Source of the DNA: Dactylonectria macrodidyma
Lineage: Eukaryota > Ascomycota > Sordariomycetes > Hypocreales > Nectriaceae
Length of the DNA stretch: 64,000 bases
NCBI GenBank assembly: GCA_020744425.1
Contig: JAGMUV010000003.1
Location: 310,001-374,000 of the forward strand
Direction: 5' to 3'
Position 1 is the first letter of the stretch. Every line of letters begins with the position of its first letter. The notes beneath the pieces are model-generated. The model saw only the letters and a list, made by a program, of their open reading frames with translations. It made no database searches and had not been told where the DNA came from. Made by a program: the position numbers and the translations under genes. Positions 31,425-42,885 of the stretch are shown here, in pieces.

Positions 31425-32603
31425 ATGACGACGTTTCACCTTCAGACCGCGAACAATGAGATCCGGGGCAGGCTAGCGCTCGTCACTGGTGCCAGGTGCG
31501 TACTCCGTTGTTTGACAAGTGAAGATGAAGCTAACGTATGATGCCAGCGGAGGAATTGGATCTGCCTGTGCAAGGGCCCTAGCTGCCGAAGGTTGTGATG
31601 TTGTATTGCATTATTCGTCAAGCAAGGTACGCCTAAAACCGCTCTCCTCCAACGATCCCACCGCGATCAGTTACTGATGCCGAGGTGTGTTGCAAATATA
31701 GGAGAAAGCAGAGGCAATTGCAAAGGAACTCCGAGCCTCGTACCCTTCTCAGCTCTTCGTCTCCGTACCCGCAGACTTGTCCAATCGAGAGGCTACACGG
31801 AATCTAGTCCCAAGCATACTGACTCACGAAGAAGTCGCCAGTAAGCACAAGACTATTTCCATTCTCGTGGCAAACGCCGGTCTTGGCAGGCGTATTCGGG
31901 ATGTCCAGGATATAGAAGAGGACGACTGGGATCAGATGATGGAGATCAACTCCAGAAGCCAATTTGTGGTCACAAAGGGTTGTTTGGCCGGTATGAGAGC
32001 CCAGGGTTGGGGACGCGTCATCCTCGTTGGAAGTATTGCGAGCCGGGGCGGTGGCATCAACGGATGCCATTATGCCGCAACCAAGGGAGCTCTTTCGTAA
32101 GTCTTTGTCCGTGAGTCTGTCAAGACGACATGGTTTCTAACCCTCATCAAGGGCCATGGGTCTGAACTTATCTACATTGCTGGCTCCGGAGGGAATCACT
32201 GTCAATATTGTGAGTCTTCCACCACCAACATAGATATGCGTACTCACCAGTACAAGGTCTTGCCTGCTATGATTGGGGCAACTGGTATGATACCAGAACC
32301 TAAAGCAAGGTATTTCTCTCACTCAGCCCACGGCTTCAATATTCACTTACTAATCTCCGAAAAAGTACCTGGAAGAGCAACACAGACATGGAAGCTTTGA
32401 GGACCACCGACCCTGGTCTGGCCATCGTCGGGAGCGTTCCTGTACACCGACTGGGCTTGCCAGAGGAGGTTGCAAATGCAGTACTATTGTTCGTCCCAAG
32501 ATCCACATGCCAAGGACGCAGTGAAGCTAACATTTGACTTAGGATGGCAAAGACAGGGTATATGACTGGACAGGAAATTATTCTTTCGGGAGGGTTGAAA
32601 TAG
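31425..32603 (+). CDS. Short-chain dehydrogenase/reductase (3-oxoacyl-ACP reductase-like)
   Basis: Seven exons (31425-31495, 31548-31626, 31702-32096, 32152-32209, 32257-32309, 32366-32488, 32543-32603) encode 279 residues in phase. The cofactor motif TGASGGIG spans the first junction. NAG is present as LVANAGLG. The catalytic Ser is in LVGSIAS and the YxxxK pair in HYAATKGAL, so all core SDR residues are kept. The C terminus ends MTGQEIILSGGLK, the family's usual close. The last donor is GTTCGT, less common; an alternative pair (GTCCCA/AAAG) would drop three residues. It is a cytosolic NAD(P)H oxidoreductase; substrate unknown. Confidence 0.85.
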
Positions 32604-33399
32604 ATACTATCATTTACAACCCACAAGTAGCAAGGCAAGCTCGCTTCACATGAAGTCCTGCTTTTAAACCTGAAAAGGGGGAATTGTGGTAGTAATAGCC
32701 CGAGCGTGAACATGGTTGTAGACTGTCAAGCCTAGTGACATACCGGTCGGTACTACACAGATGCTAGCCGCATGTAAGGTGTGTAAATATCAAGAGATTT
32801 CTAAGGAGAGTGGACTGGCCTATTAACTTGGCCCACTGGAATCAGGTATAGCTACTCTTCCGCACAATAGGCTATATATCAGGCGTAGAGCACTGGAACT
32901 TGCTGCAGATTTTGTCGCAAGACATGGTATGTAGCTCGATGTCTTTGTAACTATCGGTAGCAATCATTTGATGGGCCACCGATGTCTCACAGTTTCAAAT
33001 TCTTCAATTTTCATCGAGCGCTAGTCTATAAATGTCCCATTCACCTCGTATTCCACCTAGAAGCTATTCGCGGAGGGGTTCCGCGCATGGTGATGCTTCT
33101 CCACTCGGCAGTGCCCGGATAATATGACGCATTCTCCGTGAGAGCCCTGTGAGAGCCCTGCCAAGTGTGGCTGAGCACAGGGTTCTCTTCAGCTGTCAAC
33201 ATCTCCAGATGGTCATCCAACCCATTGCTCATATGAGCAACAGCCTGTTTCTACTCAGCTCCACCATCGACCAACATCTTGCACAGCTGAACCGCTCCCA
33301 GCTTGTCCTTGCACAAAAACCCGCACCATCCGAAAGCCTCAAACCTCGTTGATAACTGCCTACATTTGTTTCCTTGCGCACTGAGTTGAGCATCTCACG
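32604..33399. other. Intergenic region upstream of the HET gene
   Basis: 0.8 kb with no coding signal. A short direct repeat, GTGAGAGCCCT, occurs twice at about 33137-33158. Confidence 0.4.
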
Positions 33400-35664
33400 A
33401 TGGATGATACAAAAATCACCGTCAATCTCTCCCTCAACGATCCTGGACCTTTTGGATTCACTTGCTGGGACACATCCAAATGCCAGCTCTGCAGCCGCCT
33501 GCGCGACCGCAAAACAATCCTCTCTCTGTACCTGAAGCAGTTTGCCATCCTGGGCACAACCCGTGACCTCCTCGAGTGGAGCCAGGAAGGCTCACGATGC
33601 AACCTTTGCGCCTACGTGATCCTCGACTTGATGGAGGAAATGGGCAGACCGGAAAACTTCATCACCGATGCCAACTTCATCTTTCGGTGGAACTTTACCC
33701 AAGAGCCTGGCGTAGCTCATTCTCAAATCTCCTTCGTCCAGTTTGAGATGAGCTGGGGTTTTCCCAGTATGCAGTCACGCCAGGTCCACATGAATGCGTT
33801 TACGCTCGAAGATGAAGTCGCCGCAGAATGTGTTGCCTTTCGGCCGCCAAACCCTCTTCCTGCAAGTCCAGCTGCAGCGGAAACTGCACGCAACTGGATT
33901 GAGACGTGCGAACGCGATCACCCGGGTTGTCGCGCCAAGGGACCTACGCCGCTCCCTACACGAGTCTTGGAGATATCAGGAACCAGCGCTGCGGATACGA
34001 CTCTTCGACTGCTCGAAAGTCATGGACAAGAAGGTCGCTACGTGGCTTTGAGTTACGTCTGGGGAGACCCCAAGCATCAGTACACCACTGTCAAGAGCAA
34101 CCTAGCTGCGCACAAAGAAGATATTGAATTCGACCAGCTTCCATACGCCCTGGCAGAGGCCGTCATGTGTACGCTCCAACTTGGTCTCAAGTATCTGTGG
34201 GTCGACGCACTCTGCATTATCCAAGACTCGCCCGAGGACAAGGTCAAAGAAATTGCAGGCATGTCCCAAGTTTACAAAAACGCCTGGGTGACCGTCTCGG
34301 CGGCAATGTCAACCGGTGCCACTGTCGCCTTCATGGATCCACGACCAGAACTGCAGAGCATAGCAAGCATCTGTTTCAAGATGGACATGATTGTACCCAA
34401 AGACGTCAAGGGTCTCTTGAGCTGGATCGATGGGCATCGGAATAATCCAGAGTACTCTGCAAAGATGTCTTACCGCGACGAGGTGGAAAGATTGTTCCAG
34501 GAGACTTACTGGTATGTCGACGATGATGCATGGGATACTAGCCCTTCAAGCGTCTGGTTCGCTGCAAAGTCGGCAGGCCCATCAGGCAACGAGATCCGAG
34601 AGCTTGTTTCAGCTCCAGACATCGATGATGAGCCTATCAATAAAAGAGGCTGGACGCTGCAAGAGTCGTGGCTCTCACGCCGAATGCTCATCTACGGATC
34701 CGGTCAGGTCGTGTGGCAGTGTGGCGAGGGCAACAGAGCTGATGGAAGTCAAGCTCCCTCAACGTTTAAAAGCGACCGCCGCCCTTACTTCTCGCGTCCT
34801 CTTGACAGCGATGGCATACGGGCCCTCAGCAATACGTGGAGGAGCTTGGTCCGAGACTTTTCGAAGCGACAACTGGGCGATCCTGCAGATAAGTTGAACG
34901 CGATGCAGGGAATCGTCCACGAGCTGGAGGAGGAGACGGGCGACAAGCACTATGCTGGAATTTGGGAGAGCGACCCAATCACTGGGCTTTCCTGGTTTCA
35001 GAATGCCAAGAACAAAGACGCCGAGACCATGGTCTTCAACGCAGCCAGAACCTGTCCCTCGTGGTCATGGGCCAAGGTAGATGGTCCGGTGTCATTTTCT
35101 GTCGCTGAAAACGTCACAGCTTCCGTGGAGGGCATCAAAATCACCAAAAATGAGTACACCGGCAGTTACCCATTATCCAGCACGTTGGTCGTCGAAGGCG
35201 AGGTTCTGGTTCGAGGCAAGGTGTCCAACCTCGAGGACATAGAAGGGCAAGCACAGTTCCAATGGCTAGGCCCGAATGCAACTGCAGAGCCATTCTCAAA
35301 CCTCATCTACATCGACGGCTGTCTGACGAATCCAGACTTCAAAGTCTCAATTGAGGACGGCGAGGCCATGGTTCGGTGCGACAAGGACTTCAAGTATCTA
35401 GAGCTGAGCCGGGGCAAGTGGGATGGTCGTCAAAACTTGGCGGCTGAGTCGCGAGGGTTGCTGTTGGTCGCTGCGGATGATAGGCCGAATACCTATCGCA
35501 GGATAGGCTTCTTCATCGTCGCATTAGAGTACGACGCCGATTCTGTCGCGGATCAACAGAATCTCATCATGTGTCTTTCGGTGGATGAAGGAAACCCGCA
35601 ACCGACGGAGTTTGGGAAGAAATGGACGGATTCACTCGTGGAGGAGACGTTGACTTTAGTATGA
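33400..35664 (+). CDS. HET-domain protein (heterokaryon incompatibility type)
   Basis: Single-exon gene of 754 residues. The HET domain lies at about residues 213-430 with its three conserved blocks: YVALSYVWGDP, then LKYLWVDALCIIQD, and RGWTLQESWLSRRML. The N terminus has a Cys pair in KCQLCSRL and CNLCAYV that could bind a metal. The C-terminal 250 residues are beta-rich and unassigned. HET proteins trigger programmed death after non-self recognition in fungal cell fusion, usually when paired with a variable partner. No partner such as a NACHT or WD40 receptor is adjacent, though an ankyrin-repeat membrane protein lies 16 kb away. Confidence 0.92.
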   Translation: MDDTKITVNLSLNDPGPFGFTCWDTSKCQLCSRLRDRKTILSLYLKQFAILGTTRDLLEWSQEGSRCNLCAYVILDLMEEMGRPENFITDANFIFRWNFTQEPGVAHSQISFVQFEMSWGFPSMQSRQVHMNAFTLEDEVAAECVAFRPPNPLPASPAAAETARNWIETCERDHPGCRAKGPTPLPTRVLEISGTSAADTTLRLLESHGQEGRYVALSYVWGDPKHQYTTVKSNLAAHKEDIEFDQLPYALAEAVMCTLQLGLKYLWVDALCIIQDSPEDKVKEIAGMSQVYKNAWVTVSAAMSTGATVAFMDPRPELQSIASICFKMDMIVPKDVKGLLSWIDGHRNNPEYSAKMSYRDEVERLFQETYWYVDDDAWDTSPSSVWFAAKSAGPSGNEIRELVSAPDIDDEPINKRGWTLQESWLSRRMLIYGSGQVVWQCGEGNRADGSQAPSTFKSDRRPYFSRPLDSDGIRALSNTWRSLVRDFSKRQLGDPADKLNAMQGIVHELEEETGDKHYAGIWESDPITGLSWFQNAKNKDAETMVFNAARTCPSWSWAKVDGPVSFSVAENVTASVEGIKITKNEYTGSYPLSSTLVVEGEVLVRGKVSNLEDIEGQAQFQWLGPNATAEPFSNLIYIDGCLTNPDFKVSIEDGEAMVRCDKDFKYLELSRGKWDGRQNLAAESRGLLLVAADDRPNTYRRIGFFIVALEYDADSVADQQNLIMCLSVDEGNPQPTEFGKKWTDSLVEETLTLV

Positions 35665-35869
35665 TAGGGATGGAAGCTGTTGATATGAACGGTCTGTCTT
35701 TCGTCATGTGAGGAGTCTCTAGCAGATCCAGTGAGCAAGTGGCGTCTGTTCAAGTGCATTGCAGCAGCCTCGTGTTCTTTAGCGTTAAATGGAGGGATTT
35801 TCATTCTTCATTATATATACTGTATCCCTTTTACTCCATCTCATTCGGGTCTCTCCCGTTACCTGACTT

Positions 35870-36897
35870 TCACAGCCACTTTTCCTTGTAAGTTTGAACA
35901 AACTCCTTCCAGGTCGTAGGCTTCTCCGTCAAGAGATCAAGGCTCTCCTTCAAGTCAACGCCGCCATAATAGCCGGGGTCTTCGAGGAGCAGCATGTTCT
36001 CTAGCATTTCTTGCGCGACCTCTGGGGATCGCGTACTCTTGAAGGCCTCCTCGGAAACCTGGGTGAATGAAGCGGGCTGTCCGATGACCTCGGAGAACTC
36101 GGACATGATGCGGGAAGGTGTGTAGTACTCAGTTGCAGCGTAGATGTTCTTGTTGATGGACTCGGGGTAGGTTCGAACGGCAGCGTTGACGAATTTTCCT
36201 TTGGCCATGGTTAGCAATGACGGTTCTACTTGCAGCAAGAATAACGACTTACCAAGATCACCACCAATGTTGGCCAGGGGAAGCTGCGCCTTCTCGGGCG
36301 ACACAGGAAGGCTCAACTTATACTCGCCGTCACCATTGTCGCGAATCATGGTAAACAGGTTCGACATGAAGAAGCCCGGCAGGACAAAGCTGGCGGGGAC
36401 GCCGCTGTTGCGGATGTATTGCTCGATCTTGGCCTTTCCGTCAAAGTGGTGAATGTGGGTGAGACGGCCGCCGCTGACCTCGCTGACGTTGATGAGCGAG
36501 GAGAAGATGAGGTGCTTGACGCCGGCCGCCTTGCAAGCGTCAGTGACGGCCTTGCCCTGGACCAGCTCGCCGTCGCCTGAGGGGTTCTCCCAGTAGTTGG
36601 TGACCATGAAGACTGTGTGAGCGCCGGCGACGGCGGGGGCAGCCTGCTCGACGGTTGCCATATCAGCCTAGATGGGTAGCAATTAGACGCTGCAAGGTGG
36701 TGAAGAAGCTGTGTGGAACTCACAGCTACGACTTCGACGCCCTTGGCAGCCAAAGCCTGGGCGGCTGGTTTGCTGACATCGCGAGTGATGCCACGAATCT
36801 TGAACTCGCGGGAGAGAGCGGGGTCGTTGAGGAGGGCGCGGACAACGGAACCGCCCTGGTTACCAGTGGCTCCAAAGACGGTGATGAGTTTGGACAT
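35870..36897 (-). CDS. NmrA-like NAD(P)-binding protein
   Basis: Three exons (36897-36724, 36667-36253, 36198-35870) encode 305 residues. The N-terminal ITVFGATGNQGGSVVRALL is the NmrA/HSCARG dinucleotide-binding start (GATGNQG). VKHLIFSSL and the C-terminal TWKEFVQ segment fit the family. The catalytic Tyr-Lys pair of true SDR enzymes is not apparent at the usual place, as is normal for NmrA-like redox sensors. The second intron (54 bp) is stop-free and in frame, so unspliced mRNA would insert 18 residues. Probably cytosolic; may sense NADP/NADPH ratio. Confidence 0.9.
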
Positions 36898-37673
36898 GGT
36901 GTTGTTGTTAATGGTGGTGTTGGTGGAGAGACAAGGGGCAAGTTCAAGTGAGTGAATCCCAGAATGTCGAAGTGAAGAATAGAAAATCAGCGAATGATGG
37001 AGTAATTATGATGAAATTATATTTTCCCACGTCATGAAGCTGCGAGTCTATTTCAGCTATATATACCAAGCCCCTTGCATCTAGTCCCGATGCCCCTCGA
37101 CGTCACTCAGCCAGCTCGGTTGGCGGGGGATTTCCCAAGCCTTACCAATCGCCGTCTTTTAGCTTGAGAGGGAGCATCCGACAGGGTTGCAATGGACGAA
37201 TCATAGGCGTCTTGTTCATGCAAGCATCTAGCTAGCTCTGAAGCTATCGCACTTACGGCGGCCTGACAAAGCTGCGGGTATGATGATAAGATGCTCAAGT
37301 CACCATGCCCAGGACTTAGTCAGGCATTGGGCATCCACCAAAAGTACGAGAAGAAGCGGCATGTATCGTAGATTAATGATTTGAATTATTAAAAACATCC
37401 CCAGTTGTGAGATGTCAGTATTAGGCATCATTTTGGACCACGACAGGCCCCAGACTTGCTGCACCTTGACCCTCACTAGAACCAAGTGCGGGGCATCAAT
37501 CCGGGCCCTCGCCAAAAGCCCAACTTCCGAGTCATGTGCTGACCACGTGACTCCCCATCAAAGACGTCACGTGTTTTCGCTCCACCTCGACATGCGCAAA
37601 TCGCCAACACGAACAAAGCCTGGGGCCATGCGCGTGCACTTTGAGCGCGACGCAACGCCGCCCGCGACACGAA
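36898..37673. other. Divergent promoter region
   Basis: 0.78 kb between two divergent genes, AT-rich in 36970-37030 and GC-richer near 37560-37670. It carries TCACGTG-type words (CACGTGA at 37544 and TCACGTG at 37566), possible bHLH E-box sites. Nothing else is supported. Confidence 0.45.
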
Positions 37674-39554
37674 ATGTCCAAATCTCCAGCCGACGGTGAG
37701 GCTTCTGGCGATGCCAAAAGTCCTCAGGGCTCGCCAGACCCTGAGGGCTCCCAGGAATCGGAAGAGCTTGAAGCCGTCATCGAAATGGACGGATCCACGG
37801 AGGCCAGCGACGAAAGCGACGACGATGCTGGAGGCCTGCTTGACGTCATGGCCGATGAGGGCGAGGACACGGATGAAAGCGACGAAGGCGATGGTGAATC
37901 AGCATACGGCGAGCCCGCTTCCTTTACCCAGTTTTTACAGCTCCCTCCTGAGCTGCGCCAACGCGTCTGGGAATTCTTCTGTCCGGAGCTCCGCCTGCCC
38001 TCACGCATCCTCGATTTTGTCGTATCTTCAGGATCCGCCGCCCTTGACCTCGATTTTGCTACCTCACCATCGGCTAACATCTTTACGGTGCATGAGTGGC
38101 TCACCCTGGAGGACCAGACGAGGCCGGTCCGCACTATGTTGGCCGTCCACCAAGAGTCCCGAACTGCGGCGCTGAAACAGTTCCCAGACTGCCTCACCAT
38201 GCGGACTGGACCTGTTGGGGAGGCCATTGTCCGTTTCAACAAGGAAAAGGACGTTGCCGTCATTCACAACCTGATCGGTGCCGAGCCCACCGACGTGTTT
38301 CACCTGCCAGATTTCGCCGAGCATATCAAACACGTCGCCATTGCCGAGTGGGAACGCAGTGAGGACATGGAACCCGAGGCTCTAGCCCACCTCATACCAA
38401 ATTTCAGCATTCTCGAGTCGATTTTCTTCTGCACCACCAGCGGTGCCTGTCGCAAAAAGAAGCTCACCTGGTGCACTTCAGAACTCGTCAATCGTCACTT
38501 TATCGAAACATTTGAAAAGCATGGGATAGGCGAGAACCTGCAACTGTTGTACGCATGGCCTGATCTCGCCAACCACATCGACTTTGCTCGGTTCCAAATT
38601 CCTCAGGATGTCGTAGATCCTGTTCCTGACCCGGTTGACGCAGTTCTACGGCGAAAAGACGTCAGGAGCTGGCCCATGATTGTTTTTGAATTTGAGCGAG
38701 GCCTACGCCGATATGAACGTCTGCTCAATCCTCCACCCGACGGTGATGAGAGTGGCAGTTCGGATGAATCAGAATCAGAGTCTGAACCCGAGTCCGGTAC
38801 CGATTTGGATCAGTACGAAAGCGATGGTATCGACGATGAAGAAATAGTGGAGCAAGACGACTTTTCAGACGACGAGATTTCCCTCGTTGGCCAGGACCAG
38901 GAAGGTGTGCAAATCGACCAGGATGGCTCGGAGGCGCGATTTTCAAGTCCGGAGGCGCAATTCTCAAGTCCAGAGCCCGAAGCTACCAATAGAGGACGGA
39001 AGCGTCGGGTGGTCGAAGACTCAGATGACGAGTCAGAAGGAGCCGAGGAACCTACGGCAAAGCGAGCTAGGATCACGCAAATCATTTCTTCCGACGCAGA
39101 AGATGGTCCGGAGGAGACAGAAGAGCCGGCACCCGTCAAACGCAAGTCTCGCGTGGTGCTGTCCGACTCGGAATCAGACGACGAAGAGCAGATGGAAGGG
39201 TCCAAGATTGTAAATGGTCCAGAGGAGGATGAAAACGAGTCTGCAAGTGGGAGCGACGAAACGGAGGAAAGCGAGGAGAGCGAGTCCGAGGACGATGATC
39301 AGCCGGCAGCACCGTTGTCATTAGCAGAGCGGCTTCGCATGCATCGGGAGGTGAATCCTATCGAATCTTCCGACAACGATGATGGGAGCGACGGCGAAGA
39401 CAATCAAGACGATAACTCTGAGGATGAGGAAGACAGTGAAGACGAGGGTGCCAGAAATCCATTCTTTGTCGACGAGGCCGAGGATGAGGAAGAAGACGAA
39501 GATGAAGATGACTTGGATGGCGGCAACGAAGACAACTTCTACCAACTAGACTAG
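37674..39554 (+). CDS. 2EXR-domain protein with long acidic tail
   Basis: Single-exon gene of 626 residues. After a 75-residue acidic leader comes FTQFLQLPPELRQRVWEFF (about residues 83-101), the start of the fungal 2EXR domain, an F-box-like fold; VRTMLAVHQESR is its second conserved block. From about residue 355 the protein is a very acidic Ser/Asp/Glu-rich tail with spaced basic patches (RKRR, AKRAR, KRKSR) that resemble nuclear localisation signals. SSD/SDSE casein-kinase-2-like sites are abundant. A nuclear adaptor or chaperone-like role is possible but unproven. The first ATG in this frame is at 37674. Confidence 0.85.
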   Translation: MSKSPADGEASGDAKSPQGSPDPEGSQESEELEAVIEMDGSTEASDESDDDAGGLLDVMADEGEDTDESDEGDGESAYGEPASFTQFLQLPPELRQRVWEFFCPELRLPSRILDFVVSSGSAALDLDFATSPSANIFTVHEWLTLEDQTRPVRTMLAVHQESRTAALKQFPDCLTMRTGPVGEAIVRFNKEKDVAVIHNLIGAEPTDVFHLPDFAEHIKHVAIAEWERSEDMEPEALAHLIPNFSILESIFFCTTSGACRKKKLTWCTSELVNRHFIETFEKHGIGENLQLLYAWPDLANHIDFARFQIPQDVVDPVPDPVDAVLRRKDVRSWPMIVFEFERGLRRYERLLNPPPDGDESGSSDESESESEPESGTDLDQYESDGIDDEEIVEQDDFSDDEISLVGQDQEGVQIDQDGSEARFSSPEAQFSSPEPEATNRGRKRRVVEDSDDESEGAEEPTAKRARITQIISSDAEDGPEETEEPAPVKRKSRVVLSDSESDDEEQMEGSKIVNGPEEDENESASGSDETEESEESESEDDDQPAAPLSLAERLRMHREVNPIESSDNDDGSDGEDNQDDNSEDEEDSEDEGARNPFFVDEAEDEEEDEDEDDLDGGNEDNFYQLD

Positions 39555-39691
39555 GGGCCCCAGGGGCACGGAATGCCATTATGGCCGCAAGTGTAGGATA
39601 TTGTACAAGTGGAGGGGCATGTGGAGGGCACATGGAGGGCATTTGGGGTTCACCTAATACACTGACTAGAGTCACAATCCAGCCATGGACT

Positions 39692-40339
39692 TTACAAACA
39701 CTTTTCCTCTGCAAGCAGCTTCACATACTGCTCAATCCGTCGCAATCGCGTATCCGGACGCTTCGCCGTCTCGAGGCGAAACAGGAACGCGTATCGCTGC
39801 GTCCTGGTGATGGTCTCAAAGAATCGCCCAGCGGCTTTGTTACCGTCCAGCGCAGCTTGGAAATCAGGCGGCACCTTGGCGTTACTAGATCCCGCATACG
39901 CCCTCTCCCACCTCCCATCTGCCTTTGCGGCGTCGACTTCGACCTGTCCCGGCAGCTGCATGCGACCAGACGCGACGAGGGTGGCGACCTTGTCGACGTT
40001 GCGCTTCGACCAGATGCTCGTCTTGCGGCGGGGCGTGAAGCGCTGAACGAAGTAAGTGGCGTCGAGGGACTTGCGCTGGCCGTCAATCCAGCCGTAGCAG
40101 AGCGCTGCGTCGAGAGCTTCGTCGTAAGTGACAGTCGTGATACCCGAGTTCTTTTTGGCGACTCTGAGCCAGATGCCTGTGGGTTGTGAATTGTGGTGTT
40201 TAGCGAGCCAAGTTTCCCAGGCGCTTGGGGTGTCAAAGACTTGGCTTGGCGCGTCTTGAGGGGGTGAGGCTGAGGCTGATGTGGTAGCTGGGCTGGGGCG
40301 AGCAGCTTTTCTCGATGAAGATCTTGTTTGTCTCGACAT
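39692..40339 (-). CDS. YdeI/OmpD-associated family protein
   Basis: Single-exon gene of 215 residues. The first 30 are a basic Ser/Arg/Ala-rich tail that may be nuclear or mitochondrial targeting. The core has WETWLAKHH, GIWLRVAKK, YDEALDAALCYGWIDGQRKSLD, FTPRRKTSIWSKRNV and VPPDFQAALDGN, the conserved blocks of the bacterial YdeI family, which is widespread in fungi. In bacteria, members have been linked to peptide and polymyxin tolerance; in fungi the role is unknown. The start at the ATG at 40339 is the first ATG in frame. Confidence 0.88.
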   Translation of the reverse strand: MSRQTRSSSRKAARPSPATTSASASPPQDAPSQVFDTPSAWETWLAKHHNSQPTGIWLRVAKKNSGITTVTYDEALDAALCYGWIDGQRKSLDATYFVQRFTPRRKTSIWSKRNVDKVATLVASGRMQLPGQVEVDAAKADGRWERAYAGSSNAKVPPDFQAALDGNKAAGRFFETITRTQRYAFLFRLETAKRPDTRLRRIEQYVKLLAEEKCL

Positions 40340-40754
40340 GATGAGAGTATGGGTTGAGGTTGAAGTTGCGCACTTCACGGTGTTGAGGAATGAACCATGA
40401 CCAAGTAAGAATAGACGGCTGACTAAGAGCATTTGGGTCGTCAACAAAGAATAAGGTGACAATTCATGATTATTTCCGAAGAATGGGATACATGAAGCCC
40501 AAGACGTTGGGATATGTCAGTTACAACAATCCCGATGCATGACCTTGCCTCATGATGCTTCAATCAAGACCCCATCCCAATGCAGGTGTTCCACCTCATT
40601 CGCTCTAGGGTAGCCTCGGTGAGAATGGCGATGTTTTGGATCACATGACCCCCTTCCGTGCAGAAAGCTGTGGGTCGGCGGGGTTTGGCAGCGAGAATCT
40701 AGAACTCGACGACCGAGTTTCTCGCGTCGCAAAGTAAACCCAGCGAATGGCAAG
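40340..40754. promoter_or_regulatory. Divergent promoter region
   Basis: 415 bp between the YdeI-like gene and a divergent Zn2Cys6 regulator. No coding signal; it must hold both promoters. Confidence 0.45.
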
Positions 40755-42885
40755 ATGCCACTGGCAAAGAGACCATGTCTCCAGTGTAAAGGTATGTGAA
40801 ATCCTCAATGATACTTTCATTCTTTAACTGACTTGGGCACAAACAGAAAAACATGTGAAATGTAAGCGCCCGGAGCCCAACTTCCTGATGCAGACGAGGA
40901 TGCTTGCTACACCCCAGGCATCTGCTATTGAACATCATTTTTGACTGATTTTTGCAATCTAGGCGACGAAGCAAGGCCGAAATGCCGACGCTGCCAGGCC
41001 CGCGGCTTGAATTGCACGCGGCCCGCTAAAAAGACGGTCTTTCGGAACGCCTCGACGGCACCGTTCAACGATGACCAGCGATGGGTCAGTGGTGAGATCA
41101 AAGAGTGTGAGTCTTGCCGTTTTTCTGCATGTGTTGAATTTTTCTTTCATTTGGAGAGTTAGTCTAAACCCTGGTGGCAGTTTGTGTGGATTCCCGAGTC
41201 CAGCCAGATGTTTCGAGGAGTGCAGGTGCTATCCTGGACTTCTCTTCAGCATCCCGTGGTGAAGAGACGACTCGGAGAGAGCCTCTGTCTCTACAGCACA
41301 ACTCTGTCTTTGACACTGCTAGTCAAACTCGATCTATCGACGTCCAAGACACCGCCCATAGTCCTCACGGGTACCGGAATCGACCCTGGCAAGGCACATC
41401 CGCTGCCTCACCCAGCTCAACCACCCGGTCTGACCTCTCTTCACAGCCGTATGGCCAAGCGCATGACAGGATTGAAGAGACTTCCCTTTCGCCGAGGCCG
41501 CACGTTCCGCGGCCCCGGATGGGAGAGTCAGCCGTGTTTCCTCTACAAGACCCTCAGGAGGCTTGTCTATTAAGATACTTTGTCGAAGAACTGTCACATT
41601 GGGTATGTGGAGTGAATCCTCCTCTCCTTCATAAATATGCGTTAACACCATGTTAGTTTGATCTGTGTGATGAAAAGAGACACTTTCAGCTTGTAGTCCC
41701 GATCCGAGCCAGACAACACCCTCCATTACTGTACGCTATCTTTGCTCTCGCTGCCCGCCACCTCACTCGCCTGCCGAGATTTAAGACCCCAAACGGCATT
41801 CTGTATCAAGGGCAACTTCTTCCAAACCTGACTCCTCATGATGCCGTCGAGTACACGCTCAAATGCATACCGGCGCTCCGGGACTTCCACACCATCCAAG
41901 ACGACGAGCGCCTCGAGAGCATCATCGCCACGGCCGTGATCCTACGACAGCTGGAAGAAATCGATGACGAAGAAGACGACGGCGAGGAGCGCCAGGGATC
42001 CCCGAGTGCGAATCACGAGGCGTCGTCGCGCCCCAAGCACCAGGTCAACTTCCTCGCCATCATCGACGCCGTCCTTCGCAGCGCGCCCTCGCAGACGCTC
42101 TTTGGACGGCGGTCGCTCATCCAGGCGGCGTACTGGATGGCGGTGCGGCAAGAGATCTTCCACTCGTTTACGCGACGGCACCCGCCGCAGATGACGCTGG
42201 AGCCCGAGTACATGAGAGGGGCGTCCGGGGCGAACAAGATTGTGCTGCACACGGCGCAGGTGGCCAAGTGGCGCCTGTCTGATCGATCGGAGCAAGAATG
42301 GCGTGAGTTCTGATGCCTACTATTCGGAATGATCCTTGGGATTATAAACTAATCCGTGGGATGCCAAGTCCGGCTTCAGAAGCAGGGCGAACAGCTTGAG
42401 AAGGAGGCCGTGTGTGATATTCAGCCCTACTTTACCCGCAAAGCAGATCGGTCTAATGGAGAGATCTTCCCCATTATCTGGTACTCTTCGGCCCTCGAGG
42501 TCACGAGCATCCAGCTGTCGATCATTGCAAAAATGGTTCTCATGGCCGAGAACCCATTCTTGAGGTACCCCCTTCCCTTCCCTTTACCTGACGCAGTCAG
42601 AGGAGCGTTGTCTAACACGTGTTTTGCAATAGTGGCCAGTCTACAACACGTGCACGGTGGCGGGAAATCGAAAACGAGGTGCGGCAGATGATTCTCGACC
42701 TCTGCGGCATCAGCTTGTGCCACCCAGCCTGCCCCCCGGCGCTGGTTCATACGGCGTTTGGCATGGAGTTATATGGTGACTTCTTCACTGACCACTATGA
42801 GCGCCTGGCGCTGAGGGGCGTTGTGGAAAAGTTCCGGGACGCGCGTGCTTGGCCGGTTAAGAAGCTGTCCAGCATGTTTCAGTAG
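40755..42885 (+). CDS. Zn2Cys6 transcription factor (fungal-specific, ARCA-like)
   Basis: Seven exons (40755-40791, 40847-40861, 40963-41106, 41181-41602, 41657-42302, 42369-42564, 42633-42885) encode 570 residues. The zinc cluster at residues 8-35 is CLQCKEKHVKCDEARPKCRRC plus GLNC, spacing C2C6C6C2C6C, and is spread over three exons, the middle one only 15 nt. A fungal-specific regulatory domain follows from LLRYFVEELSHW-FDLCD. An acidic patch (EEIDDEEDDGEER) lies near the middle. An alternative donor at 41092 would shorten exon 3 by 15 nt and keep phase. It is convergent with the second sugar transporter. Confidence 0.88.
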
